A stretch of 64,000 bases of DNA. Origin: JAKOVR01 sp031415655 (lineage in GTDB: Bacteria; Actinomycetota; Acidimicrobiia; Acidimicrobiales; Acidimicrobilacustridaceae). The DNA is taken from the NCBI GenBank assembly GCA_031415655.1, contig JANOSD010000113.1, positions 1 through 64,000 on the forward strand, in the 5' to 3' direction. The notes beneath the pieces were generated by a model. It was not told the origin of the DNA. It searched no databases and saw only the letters and a program-made list of their open reading frames with translations. How positions within the stretch are numbered: the first letter of the stretch is position 1; the number at the start of each line of letters is the position of its first letter. The position numbers and the translations under genes were made by a program. Of this stretch, positions 24,972-34,035 are shown piece after piece.

Positions 24972-25313
24972 CCGTCTCCACCCGCACCTTCGCCGTCCGG
25001 GTCGTTGACCCTGTAGCCTCGCGCCACGTACGATTCGCCTTGCCGCCCTTGATTCGTCGGGGAGCAGCAACCCTCAACTACAGGTCGAGTGTCAGGCCGG
25101 GACGCGTCTGCGCCCCGGCTTCGGGCGTTCTTCATCGATGTCCGGCCCGTCACCTCGACCGCTCTGGCGAGCATGCCTGATCGACTCTTCGAACTCGACG
25201 ACAATGGGGCCCCGGTCCCGAATGGCCGCTCTACTCCCGCCAATTCACCCGTACCGCCCGCATCCGCATCACCCGCTCGCATGAACGCACCCCCCACGGA
25301 GGGAATCAACACT
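24972..25313 (+). other. ftsQ-ftsZ spacer with leader
   Basis: This 342-base spacer is the first gap after the continuous rsmH-ftsQ block. It holds the promoter candidate at 25005-25034 and a predicted leader of about 270 bases before ftsZ. The ftsZ frame is open through much of it but lacks family similarity there. I see no strong hairpin terminator. Confidence 0.5.
25005..25034 (+). promoter_or_regulatory. candidate ftsZ promoter
   Basis: TTGACC (25005-25010) and TACGAT (25029-25034) are separated by 18 bases. The site lies in the ftsQ-ftsZ spacer, where mycobacteria, corynebacteria and streptomycetes are known to have ftsZ promoters. The call is by motif match and position. Confidence 0.55.
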
Positions 25314-26429
25314 ATGTCCGGCAATCCTCAGAACTACTTGGCGGTAATCAAAGTCGTCGGTGTCGGCGGTGGCGGCTGTAACGCTGTCAACCGCATGATC
25401 GACGCCGGACTCAAGGGCGTGGAGTTCATCGCGGTCAACACCGACGCGCAAGCGCTGCTTATGAGCGACGCCGATGTGAAACTCGACATCGGACGCGAGT
25501 CCACGCGTGGCCTCGGCGCCGGCAGCGACCCCGATGTTGGTCGCGGCGCGGCTGAAGCCAACCGGGAGGAACTCGAAGAGACGATCAAGGGTGCCGACAT
25601 GGTGTTCATCACCGCCGGCAAAGGTGGCGGTACCGGTACCGGCGCCGCCCCGGTGATCGCCGAGATCTCCAAGAGCCTCGGTGCGCTCACCATTGGAGTG
25701 GTCACCCGTCCGTTCGGCTTTGAGGGTCGACGCCGGGCCGTGCAGGCCGAGCAGGGAATCCAGAAGTTGAAGGAGAAGGTCGACACGCTGATCGTCATCC
25801 CCAACGATCGACTTCTCACCGTCAGCAACGACAAGACCTCCGTGCTCAACGCCTTCAAGATGGCCGACGAAGTGCTCCTCCAAGGCGTTCAGGGCATCAC
25901 CGACCTCATCACCACGCCTGGCCTGATCAACACCGACTTCGCCGACGTGAAGATGATCATGCAAGATGCCGGTTCCGCCCTCATGGGCATAGGTTATGGC
26001 TCCGGCGAGGGTCGTTCGCTCACTGCTGCCCGTGCTGCCATCTCGTCGCCGCTGCTCGAAGCGTCGATCGAAGGCGCTCGGGGAATTTTGCTCACCATCG
26101 CTGGCGGTTCCGACCTCGGCCTGTTCGAGGTCAACGAAGCCGCCGAGGTCATCCACGCCGTGGCTCACCCCGATGCCAACATCATCTTCGGCACGGTCAT
26201 CGACGACGAAATGGGCGACGAGGTACGCGTCACGGTGATCGCCGCGGGGTTCGACCGTTGGGATGAACCCAAGGAACAAAAAGCCGCTGGACGAGAAACC
26301 GTGAGCATGAACGCCCCCCGTCCGGCTCCGCCGGAGCCGGTGCGCGACGTCTTCTCTGAGCCCGCCGGCACCGACCCCGGTTTCGACACGGGCGACGACG
26401 ACTTCGACGTTCCGTCGTTCCTCAAGTAG
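25314..26429 (+). CDS. ftsZ: cell division GTPase FtsZ
   Basis: FtsZ is the tubulin-like GTPase that forms the division ring. The ATG at 25314 (GGAGGG ten bases upstream) gives 371 residues beginning MSGNPQNYLAVIKVVGVGGGG. The tubulin signature GGGTGTG is at 104-110, and NDRLLTV and the T7-loop region NTDFADVKMIM are intact. A linker of about 50 residues leads to the C-terminal peptide DDDFDVPSFLK, the actinobacterial type that docks SepF; sepF lies four genes downstream. An in-frame ATG at 25281 is less likely. It likely has its own promoter. Confidence 0.97.
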   Translation: MSGNPQNYLAVIKVVGVGGGGCNAVNRMIDAGLKGVEFIAVNTDAQALLMSDADVKLDIGRESTRGLGAGSDPDVGRGAAEANREELEETIKGADMVFITAGKGGGTGTGAAPVIAEISKSLGALTIGVVTRPFGFEGRRRAVQAEQGIQKLKEKVDTLIVIPNDRLLTVSNDKTSVLNAFKMADEVLLQGVQGITDLITTPGLINTDFADVKMIMQDAGSALMGIGYGSGEGRSLTAARAAISSPLLEASIEGARGILLTIAGGSDLGLFEVNEAAEVIHAVAHPDANIIFGTVIDDEMGDEVRVTVIAAGFDRWDEPKEQKAAGRETVSMNAPRPAPPEPVRDVFSEPAGTDPGFDTGDDDFDVPSFLK

Positions 26430-26444
26430 CAAGCCACCGCATCA

Positions 26445-27215
26445 GTGCTGGGTTCTTGGGCGCCGCTGGTCAGCATCGACCTGGCCGGCGGGTCTTGCCG
26501 TGCTCAGGTCCGCACCACCGAGAAGATCGACGGGGATTTCGCCGTCGCCTTGCTCGCCGACGAGTTGCAGGCGGAGGAGTTGGCGGCGCGTCGCCGGGCG
26601 GTGGTGGAGCTGCCGTGGGCGTGGCTGCGTCAGGTGCACGGCGCCGAGGTGGTGGAGGTGACCGCCGAGAACGTCTCGGAGGTTTGCGGTCGTGAGGCCG
26701 ACGCCCTGGTGACGCGTGACGTGGGTGTGGCGTTAGCGATTCACACCGCCGACTGCGTCCCAGTCACGATGGTGAGCACGAACGGCGTGCTCGGAGTGGC
26801 GCATGCGGGATGGCGGGGGCTCACTGCTGGTGTGCTCGACGCCACGGTGGCTGCGATGGGGGAACTGGGCGCTGATTTCGAGAACATGCAGGTAATCATC
26901 GGTCCACACATCGGTGTGGAGTGTTACGAGTTCGGCCCCGACCTCATCGACCAGTTGACGCAACGGCTCGTCTCGCCCACCGGACTCGGCGGCCCGCTGC
27001 GGGGCGTCACGAGTTCGGGTAGCATCGGGCTCGACATGGGCCGAGCCACGTTGGCTGCGTTCCTGGCAGCCACCGCATCGTTGCCGGTGACGGCCATGCC
27101 GTATGCACGATCGTTCTGCTGTACGGCATGTGAGGGCGATCGTTTCTTTTCGCATCGGGCCCGAACGGAAGCAGGTCGTATCGCCACGGTGGCCTGGCTC
27201 GAACCGAACGCGTGA
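26445..27215 (+). CDS. pgeF: peptidoglycan editing factor PgeF (laccase-domain, YfiH family)
   Basis: The family removes or prevents wrong amino acids in peptidoglycan precursors and has zinc/purine-nucleoside-related activity in some members. The 256-residue product has the conserved LRQVHGAEV, TADCVPV, GVAHAGWRGL and IGPHIGVECYEFG blocks with the histidine and cysteine metal ligands. Its GTG start is 15 bases after ftsZ and matches the standard actinobacterial ftsZ-pgeF-yggS order. Confidence 0.9.
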   Translation: MLGSWAPLVSIDLAGGSCRAQVRTTEKIDGDFAVALLADELQAEELAARRRAVVELPWAWLRQVHGAEVVEVTAENVSEVCGREADALVTRDVGVALAIHTADCVPVTMVSTNGVLGVAHAGWRGLTAGVLDATVAAMGELGADFENMQVIIGPHIGVECYEFGPDLIDQLTQRLVSPTGLGGPLRGVTSSGSIGLDMGRATLAAFLAATASLPVTAMPYARSFCCTACEGDRFFSHRARTEAGRIATVAWLEPNA

Positions 27216-27226
27216 ATGGGTGACTC

Positions 27227-27901
27227 TTGATCACTGAGGCCGAGATTGTGGCGAACGCCGGCTTGGTGCGTGCCCGAATCGTGGGGGCCGGCGGGGATCT
27301 CGAACGGGTGCAGCTCATTGCGGTGACCAAAGCTCATCCGCCGGATGTGGCTCGGGCGGCGCTGGACGCGGGGCTGGTGTCACTGGGCGAGAACTATGCC
27401 CAGGATCTGCTCGGGAAGGTCGCCGACTTCGCCAACTCGCCGCCGCCCATTGCTCCGCAATGGCATTTTATCGGCCGGCTGCAATCGAACAAGGTGCGCG
27501 ATCTGGCTCCGCATGTGGCGGTGTGGCACACCGTCGACCGGGAGTCGATCGCCGGTGCCATCGCCCGCTACGCCCCGGCTGCCACCGTTCTGGTGCAAGT
27601 AAACGCGTCCGGTGAACCCCAAAAGGGCGGTTGCCCGGCCGATTCCTCATCGGTCGGCGTTCTGGTAGATCGGTGTCGGGATCTCGGCCTATCGGTTCTG
27701 GGGTTGATGGCTGTAGGTGTAGCGGGCAACGCCATCGACACTCGGGCCGCGTTTCGGCGCACTCGATTGCTGGCCGACGAGCTGACGATCCCGGATTGTT
27801 CGATGGGTATGACCGCCGACCTCGAAATCGCCGTCGAGGAAGGCAGCACGATGGTGCGGGTCGGAAGTCAAATCTTCGGTGCTCGGAGCGTGTCCCAGTA
27901 A
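27227..27901 (+). CDS. pyridoxal-phosphate homeostasis protein (YggS family)
   Basis: YggS-type proteins bind PLP in an alanine-racemase-like barrel and keep vitamin B6 balance. The 224-residue protein has the PLP lysine in IAVTKAHPPD, GENYAQDLLGK, WHFIGRLQSNKVR and the C-terminal SMGMTADLEIAVEEGSTMVRVGSQIFG. Only a TTG start at 27227 gives the normal N terminus; upstream in-frame reading is blocked by a stop. It follows pgeF after 11 bases and precedes sepF. Confidence 0.92.
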   Translation: MITEAEIVANAGLVRARIVGAGGDLERVQLIAVTKAHPPDVARAALDAGLVSLGENYAQDLLGKVADFANSPPPIAPQWHFIGRLQSNKVRDLAPHVAVWHTVDRESIAGAIARYAPAATVLVQVNASGEPQKGGCPADSSSVGVLVDRCRDLGLSVLGLMAVGVAGNAIDTRAAFRRTRLLADELTIPDCSMGMTADLEIAVEEGSTMVRVGSQIFGARSVSQ

Positions 27902-28129
27902 CCATTCGGCGTCGTCCGGCCAGCTTCGAATTTGGCGGCGCCCTCCGTCTCACCGCCCAAAACAGGGGGCTTTCGACGTCGTGTCCTTGCGAGAGTTCGA
28001 ACCGTGGCTCGGAATTCGCTTCTCGAAGCGTTACGGGGACACGCTTCTTCGCCGCCATCGTGATGGAGGCGATTCGCACCTTTGACGGTCTGGCGTGCGA
28101 GACTGACCCATTATTCCTCAGGAGGACTG

Positions 28130-28846
28130 ATGGCCGGGTTTGCGCGCAAAGCCGCTCTCTATTTGGGCTTGGGCCCCGACGACGAATACGACGACCGTTC
28201 TGACGCCAACGCGCCCGAAGCTGACAACCGTCCGGCCCCGCCGGCGGCGGTGCGTCCGAAGAAGTCGGCGCCCGCTCGTTCCAAGCCGGTGCCCGCATCG
28301 GGAGCCGTCACAGGAAAGCCGCCCCCTCCCGTCCCCGTGGCCGAGGCCCGTCCCGCGCCGCCGCCCGCGGCCCGGGCCAAGCCGGCGCCGCCACCCCCAG
28401 CGAGCACCCCAAGCCGCCCCAAGCCGCCTCCGGCGTCGGCCCGTCCGGCCCCTCCTTCCGCCGCCCGTCCCGCACCCGCCTCGGCGCCTCCCGTAGGGCT
28501 CGACGAGCCGGCGGTGCGTCCGGTAAGTGCTCCGCCCGCAGTCAAGCCGCGAGTTGCGGTTCGTCCCGTCCCCGCAAATAGCAAGCCCCACGTGGTCACC
28601 CCCACCCATTTTAATCATTCGCAGGAAGTCGCCGATCGTTTCAAGAACGATCAGCCCGTGATCGTAAATCTGCAAGGGGCCGACCGTGAATTGGCTCGCC
28701 GCATCATCGACTTCTCCAGCGGTATCTGTTACGCACTGAGTGGCAAGATGGAGAAGGTGGGCGTTCAGATCTACCTTTTGATACCCGCCAATGTGGAGGT
28801 GTCGGCCGAGGAGCGCCGCCGTTTGGCGGAGCGAGGGATGGGCTGA
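28130..28846 (+). CDS. sepF: division protein SepF
   Basis: SepF anchors FtsZ to the membrane and in actinobacteria is essential for ring placement. The 238-residue protein has the N-terminal amphipathic helix (MAGFARKAALYLGLG), a Pro/Ala/Lys linker of roughly 110 residues and the C-terminal SepF domain from about residue 155 (PTHFNHSQEVADRFKNDQPV, RRIIDFSSGICYALSGKMEKV). The linker is longer than in Bacillus or Mycobacterium. GGAGG is six bases before the ATG. The 228-base upstream gap holds a 7-bp hairpin (28025-28047) and a TTGACG at 28082 without a good -10. Confidence 0.93.
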   Translation: MAGFARKAALYLGLGPDDEYDDRSDANAPEADNRPAPPAAVRPKKSAPARSKPVPASGAVTGKPPPPVPVAEARPAPPPAARAKPAPPPPASTPSRPKPPPASARPAPPSAARPAPASAPPVGLDEPAVRPVSAPPAVKPRVAVRPVPANSKPHVVTPTHFNHSQEVADRFKNDQPVIVNLQGADRELARRIIDFSSGICYALSGKMEKVGVQIYLLIPANVEVSAEERRRLAERGMG

Positions 28847-28853
28847 GGGCGTC

Positions 28854-29105
28854 GTGGGATTCCTCCTGCTACTGATCGAGCTCTACACGCTGGTGCTTCT
28901 GGCTCGGTGCGTGTTCAGCTTCTTTACGCTCCGCGAAGGCTCGCCGATGGCGTCGGTGTACGACGTCTGTTACACGCTCACTGAGCCCGTTCTGGCACCG
29001 ATCCGATCGCTGGTCGGCACCGTGTCGGCCGGCGGCATGGGACTCGACATCTCGCCCATCATTTTGATGGTGGCCCTCACCGTGCTCGCCACGATCATCC
29101 GTTAG
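28854..29105 (+). CDS. YggT-family membrane protein
   Basis: This 83-residue protein has two membrane segments (GFLLLLIELYTLVLLARCVFSF and PIILMVALTVLATIIR) and the YggT signature TEPVLAPIRSLV. YggT proteins lie next to sepF and divIVA in most Gram-positive genomes; a role in envelope growth or osmotic tolerance is suggested but not settled. The GTG at 28854 follows the sepF stop by seven bases. Confidence 0.88.
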   Translation: MGFLLLLIELYTLVLLARCVFSFFTLREGSPMASVYDVCYTLTEPVLAPIRSLVGTVSAGGMGLDISPIILMVALTVLATIIR

Positions 29106-29212
29106 TCATTCCGCGGATCATTTGGCAATCATGCGTCAGCCATTGGGCGCGACGTGGCGGGCTGCATTCGGGATCCTCTCCCGGTTGAACCCGTGGGGCT
29201 AGCATCGCCTCC

Positions 29213-30541
29213 ATGGAGGATTCCCCAGTTCTGGTGACAAATGTTGAGTTCCTTGAGGTGAAGCGTGGGTACGACCCCGAACAGGTCGACAATTACCTCG
29301 CCAGCGTCGGTGAAGCGGTCGGGCAACTGAAAGCCATGTTGCGAAGCGCCGTCGAGCGGGCTGAGTCGGCCGACGCACGAGTCGCGGAGACGCTCCGATC
29401 GAAGGCGCAGGCGGAGAGTGCGCTGGTCGATTTCGAGTCTGGCCTGGCGCGGGTCGAAGCGGCGAAAGCGGCGGCCGAAGCCGAACGCGATGCCGCCTTG
29501 GTGAAGCTGGCAAGCCCCCCGGGCGATCCAGAGAGCGAAGCGCTGAAAAAAATGCTGATGCTGGCCCAACGAACCGCTGATTCGGCGGTCGAAGAGGCGC
29601 AGGCATCGGCCAAGAACATCGTGGCGGACGCCCGCACCAAAGCGGCAGAAGTGGTGGCCGACGCGGAGACCCGTGCGGAGCGGCTACTCATCGAGGCCCA
29701 AAAGGTGGCCGACGAGCTGATCAAGGAAAAGACCGGTGCACTCGTGCTGCAGGTACGTGAACTTGAGCGTCGACGCGACGACCTCTTCGTCGATGTGCAG
29801 GCACTGGTCGAACACCTGAAAGACCACCGCATGCGTCTTCACGATGCGGTGATCCACATGGGCTCGCTGATCGACGGCCCCATCGCCCTGCGGGCTGATG
29901 GTCTTCCCGATCTCCGCACGTTGGTTGGCGAGAGCACCGTCGCCGACAAGGTGGCCGAGATCAATACCTCGGCCGCAACGCTCCCTCTCGAGGTAACGCC
30001 GGTTCCCTCGGCGCCCATTCTTGAGGCCCCGTTTCCGGCGGTGTCGGTGCCAACATTGGCAGTCTCCGTCGAGGTCGGGGCGGCCACGGGTGATACCCCC
30101 GCCGTTTCTGGTTCACAGGGGTCGCCCCCTTTTGACTTTGCGGGCGGGCGCGCCGCCTCGGATGGCGGCGGGGAGGTCGGCCCGGATGCGCCGCGTCCCG
30201 ATGCCGCCAAGGTGAGTGCGCTGGTGGAGGAGCCCCGTGCCGCGATCACGCACGACCTCGAAGAACCGACCGTCACGCTGCCAGCTCCGGAGTCGGTCGA
30301 AGCGGAGCCGGTGGCCCCGGAGCCGGTTGCTGTGGAGCTCGTGGCCCCGGAGCCGGTCGCCGTGGAGCCGGTCGCCGTGGAGCCGGTCGCCCCAGAGCCC
30401 ATGCTCTACGACCAGGCCGACGACTCCGAACTCACCGACCTCGTCCCGCCGGACCCGGATGCCGACGAAGCGATGCGCAAGTTTCTCGAAGATGACTTCG
30501 CCGGCGCCAAGGCGGGCAAAGGCATCTTCCGCCGCAAATAA
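29213..30541 (+). CDS. divIVA: polar growth scaffold DivIVA (Wag31-like)
   Basis: DivIVA proteins bind curved membrane and organise polar growth and septation in actinobacteria. The 442-residue product has the conserved lipid-binding N terminus (VTNVEFLEVKRGYDPEQVDNYL), then a long alanine/glutamate coiled coil to about residue 200, and a disordered acidic tail. The tail includes a Pro-Glu-Val repeat (EPVAPEPVAVE units; DNA repeats at about 30304-30400) and ends in a basic GIFRRK. It is larger than most Wag31 proteins (about 260-300 residues) because of the tail. The position after sepF-yggT is standard. Confidence 0.88.
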   Translation: MEDSPVLVTNVEFLEVKRGYDPEQVDNYLASVGEAVGQLKAMLRSAVERAESADARVAETLRSKAQAESALVDFESGLARVEAAKAAAEAERDAALVKLASPPGDPESEALKKMLMLAQRTADSAVEEAQASAKNIVADARTKAAEVVADAETRAERLLIEAQKVADELIKEKTGALVLQVRELERRRDDLFVDVQALVEHLKDHRMRLHDAVIHMGSLIDGPIALRADGLPDLRTLVGESTVADKVAEINTSAATLPLEVTPVPSAPILEAPFPAVSVPTLAVSVEVGAATGDTPAVSGSQGSPPFDFAGGRAASDGGGEVGPDAPRPDAAKVSALVEEPRAAITHDLEEPTVTLPAPESVEAEPVAPEPVAVELVAPEPVAVEPVAVEPVAPEPMLYDQADDSELTDLVPPDPDADEAMRKFLEDDFAGAKAGKGIFRRK

Positions 30542-30657
30542 GTGGCAACTGGGCCTACTGGTCGTCCGGTCAGCCGGCTCGACCGAGGGGAGCTGCTCGA
30601 TCTGGAGGAGATTTCGCCCGTATCCGGGCAGATTCTCATCCAGAACCCTGGCTGGGG

Positions 30658-33600
30658 TTAGGTGAGGGTGATGGCGACGCGGACGGTGTGGCCGTCGATG
30701 TCGATCTCGCTCTCGCTCTCGCTGTCGATCTCGCTCTCGCTCTCGCTGTTTGCGCCTCCGTCGCCAGTCTGGCCACGGTCGGCGCCCCACTCGGCGATGG
30801 TGAAGCTGGTAGCGAGCACCTCGGTGGCGATGGTGGTGGCGTGGACGGTGACGGCATCGAGGAGCTCGGGCGCAGGATGGATCACCACCGTGATGCGGTC
30901 GGCGATCTCGAAGCGCTGCGCTTTACGGAGTTCGTTGATCGCGCGCACCAGTTCCCGGGCGTAGCCCTCGGCGCGGAGGACGGGGGTGACCGTGAGGTCG
31001 AGGGCGGCGGCCCATCCGGCGTCTTCGGCGAGCGCGAAGGCATCGTGGCGCTGGGCGCGAAGCTCAACGTCGGCCGGTTCCAGCCGGATGCCGTCGACCT
31101 CGATGTAACCCTGGGTATCGAGTTGGGCATGAAGGGCGGAGCCGTCGGCCGAGGCGAGGGCGGCTTTGAGTTCGTTGATCTTGGGCCCGAGGCGCGGCCC
31201 CAGTGCACGGAAGTTCGGGAGTACCGTCCAGCTCAACAGCCCCGACAAGGTATCGATCTGTTCGAGTTCTTTCACGTTGAGCTCCGACAAGATCTCGGCC
31301 TCGACCTCGCCGGTGAGGGTGATGCCGGGATGCAGCAGGAGGGCACGGGGAAGGGGTTGTTTGACCTTCACCTTTGCCTCGGTGCGGGCGCTGCGGCCGA
31401 GCGCCACGAGCCGGCGGGCGGCGCTCATCTGATTCGCCAGATCCGAATCTGCCCGGCCACGCGGGGACGGCCAGTCGACGAGATGCACTGAGGTGCCACC
31501 GGTGAGCATGCCGTGCAGCTCGTCGGAGAGGAAGGGGCAGAACGGCGCCATCAGCTCGGCCACCGTGACGAGGCACTCCCAGAGGCATCCGTAGGCCGCC
31601 GCGTCTTTTTCCTTCCAGAAGCGAGGGCGACTGCGACGCACGTACCAGTTGGAGAGGTCGTCGATGAACGAGGCCAAGGCTCCCGACGCCGCGAGCGCAT
31701 CAAACCCTTCCAACTCGTGGGTGACGGTGGCGATTGTTCGGTCCAGCTCGCTGAGAATCCAACGGTCGAGCACATGGGTGCTGACGGGGAGATCCGCCAC
31801 CGATCCCGATGGGGGAGGAGTCCACCCGTCTTCATCGGCATAACGAGCGAAGAAACTCGCACAGTTCCACAACGTGAGCAGCGTCTGACGGGTGGACTCG
31901 CGGATGCCGGATTCGGACACTCGGCGCGGGGTCCAGGGTTGGCCACCCGAAAAGAAGTACCAACGAAGCGCATCAGCGCCCTGGGTATCGAAGATGTCCC
32001 AGGGGTTGATGACGTTTCCTTTGCTCTTCGACATCTTCTGGCCGTTTTCGTCTACCACCAGCCCGAGGCACACCACATTGCGATAGGGGGTGGCATCGAA
32101 CACGAGCGAGTTCACGGCGAGCAGCGAGTAGAACCAGCCTCGGGTTTGGTCGATTGCTTCACAGATGAAGTCGCCTGGATAGGACGCCTCGAAACGTTCG
32201 ACGTTTTCGAACGGGTAGTGGAACTGCGCCGATGGCATCGAGCCGGAGTCGAACCAGGCATCGAGCACAGGTTCGAGCCGACGGGCCGTGCCGCCACAGG
32301 TGGCGCACGGGAACGTGATCTCGTCGACGTACGGGCGGTGGAGGTCGAGGTCGGAGACGTCGGTGCTTGTGAGCGCACCAAGTTCCTCTTTGGAGCCGAT
32401 GCAGGTGTCGGTGGCGCAGCCGTCGCATCGCCAGATCGGGAGCGGGGTACCCCAGTAACGGTCCCGCGACAGGGCCCAGTCGATGTTGCCTTCGAGCCAG
32501 TTGCCAAAGCGACCGTTCTTGATGTTCGGCGGCTGCCAGTTGATGGTCTCGTTCTCACGCAGGAGGACGTCGCGTTGTTCCGAGGTTCGGATGAACCACG
32601 AGGTCTTGGCCCAGTAGATCAGGGGGGTGGAGCAGCGCCAGCAGTGGGGATAGCTGTGCTCGTAGGGCTTTTCCAGCACAAGAATGCCGCGCTCGGTGAG
32701 GTCGGCGATGATGCTCCGATCGGCGTCCTTCACGAAGGTTCCCTGCCAAGCCGGCACCTGCTCGTCGAACGCTCCTTCGGCGTTCACCGGATTGAGTACG
32801 GGGAGGTCGAGTTCCTTGCACACTCGAGCGTCGTCCTCGCCGAACGCCGGCGCGAGGTGGACGATGCCGGAACCATCGTCGGTCGTGACGAAGTCGGCGG
32901 TGATCACTCGCCAACTCCGAGCCTTCTGTTCGGCGTCGTCAACCGGCAAAAGGTCGAAGGGTCGGTCATAGGCGAGACCCTCGAGGTCGGCTCCGGCGAT
33001 CGGGGTGAGTGCCGAGGTATCGGTGCTTTCGGGCAGTCGACTGATGGCGGCGATGAGGTCGCGCCCCGTCCCCCCGAAAGTGGCGGCCGGCACGCGGGCG
33101 TACTCGATCGTCGCCCCGACAGCCGCGGCCACATTCGACACGAGCGTCCACGGTGTGGTGGTCCACACGAGCAGGTCGGCGTCATCAAAACGAGAATCGC
33201 CGGTTGGTGCCAGCGGAAATCGCACGAAGATCGACGGATCAACCACCTCGCGGTACGCGCCGGGCTGGCCAAGCTCGTGCGAGGAGAGCGCCGTGCCGCA
33301 CCGACTGCAATAGGGAATCACTCGATGGCCTTCGTAGAGCAGACCTTTGTCCCACATTTGGCGAAGCAGCCACCACACAGACTCGACATAGCCGTTGTCG
33401 AGGGTCCAGTAGGCATCGTCGGTGTCGATCCAGACACCACTGCGTTCGGTGAGGGCTTTCCAGTCCGTGACGTAACGCTGGACAGACTCTCGGCACCGAG
33501 CGTTGAATGCCTCAATCCCATAGGCCTCGATCTCGTGTTTCGTGGAGAGGCCGAGTTCCTTTTCAATTTCGAGTTCCACCGGGAGGCCATGACAATCCCA

Positions 33601-33855
33601 GCCACCCTTTCGGGGCACCCGTTTGCCTCGCATGGTCTGGAATCGGGGATAGAGGTCCTTGAACACGCGGGCCCACACGTGATGAAGACCGGGTTTGCCG
33701 TTGGCGGTGGGAGGACCTTCGTAAAAGACCCACGGGTCCCCATCCTCCCGGAGCTGGGCGACCCGGGCGATGATCTCCTGCTCCTGCCATCGGGCGAGCA
33801 CCTGCTGTTCGAGCTCGACGAGATTGAGGTCGGGGGAGACGGGACCGAAGGACAT
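30658..33855 (-). CDS. ileS: isoleucyl-tRNA synthetase
   Basis: IleRS charges tRNA-Ile and edits valine. The 1065-residue protein has the HIGH-equivalent motif in PPTANGKPGLHHV (about residues 45-60), the CP1 editing domain, KMSKSKGNV at about 603-611 and the anticodon-binding C-terminal domains. GLHHV and the overall length mark the type-2 (mupirocin-resistant-like) clade, as in other actinobacteria. The ATG at 33855 gives MSFGPVSPDLNLVELEQ; the upstream 24 codons lack similarity. Near the C terminus an acidic Ser-Glu repeat is made by two 24-bp DNA units (30701-30748). Confidence 0.95.
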   Translation of the reverse strand: MSFGPVSPDLNLVELEQQVLARWQEQEIIARVAQLREDGDPWVFYEGPPTANGKPGLHHVWARVFKDLYPRFQTMRGKRVPRKGGWDCHGLPVELEIEKELGLSTKHEIEAYGIEAFNARCRESVQRYVTDWKALTERSGVWIDTDDAYWTLDNGYVESVWWLLRQMWDKGLLYEGHRVIPYCSRCGTALSSHELGQPGAYREVVDPSIFVRFPLAPTGDSRFDDADLLVWTTTPWTLVSNVAAAVGATIEYARVPAATFGGTGRDLIAAISRLPESTDTSALTPIAGADLEGLAYDRPFDLLPVDDAEQKARSWRVITADFVTTDDGSGIVHLAPAFGEDDARVCKELDLPVLNPVNAEGAFDEQVPAWQGTFVKDADRSIIADLTERGILVLEKPYEHSYPHCWRCSTPLIYWAKTSWFIRTSEQRDVLLRENETINWQPPNIKNGRFGNWLEGNIDWALSRDRYWGTPLPIWRCDGCATDTCIGSKEELGALTSTDVSDLDLHRPYVDEITFPCATCGGTARRLEPVLDAWFDSGSMPSAQFHYPFENVERFEASYPGDFICEAIDQTRGWFYSLLAVNSLVFDATPYRNVVCLGLVVDENGQKMSKSKGNVINPWDIFDTQGADALRWYFFSGGQPWTPRRVSESGIRESTRQTLLTLWNCASFFARYADEDGWTPPPSGSVADLPVSTHVLDRWILSELDRTIATVTHELEGFDALAASGALASFIDDLSNWYVRRSRPRFWKEKDAAAYGCLWECLVTVAELMAPFCPFLSDELHGMLTGGTSVHLVDWPSPRGRADSDLANQMSAARRLVALGRSARTEAKVKVKQPLPRALLLHPGITLTGEVEAEILSELNVKELEQIDTLSGLLSWTVLPNFRALGPRLGPKINELKAALASADGSALHAQLDTQGYIEVDGIRLEPADVELRAQRHDAFALAEDAGWAAALDLTVTPVLRAEGYARELVRAINELRKAQRFEIADRITVVIHPAPELLDAVTVHATTIATEVLATSFTIAEWGADRGQTGDGGANSESESEIDSESESEIDIDGHTVRVAITLT

Positions 33856-33946
33856 AGAGCTACAGGTTAGGTGTCGCTGTTGCCCATTCTCGTAGCCCGA
33901 TTTCGTCCAATAGTCCCGGCGCCGCATGACCGAGTCGCAGAGCTGG

Positions 33947-33975
33947 TTGACTGCCTCCAGTTTGCGGCCTACTGT
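33947..33975 (+). promoter_or_regulatory. candidate promoter for the traR-lspA-rluD genes
   Basis: TTGACT (33947-33952) and TACTGT (33970-33975) are 17 bases apart, close to ideal. It lies in the divergent ileS/traR spacer and would give a leader of about 53 bases before the ATG at 34036. Confidence 0.5.
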
Positions 33976-34035
33976 CCGGCACCCTTTGCACGGCTGGCGA
34001 CGTCGTCGCTGGCTACCGCAAGGAAGGAGCGTCAG

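Noticed and set aside
25269..26432. A 387-residue minus-strand frame opposite ftsZ
   Set aside because: It is an antisense shadow with His/Glu/Val bias and no domain; ftsZ is certain.
31513..33870. A 785-residue open frame on the plus strand opposite ileS
   Set aside because: It mirrors ileS in high-GC codon periodicity, has no recognisable domain, and the minus-strand protein is certain.
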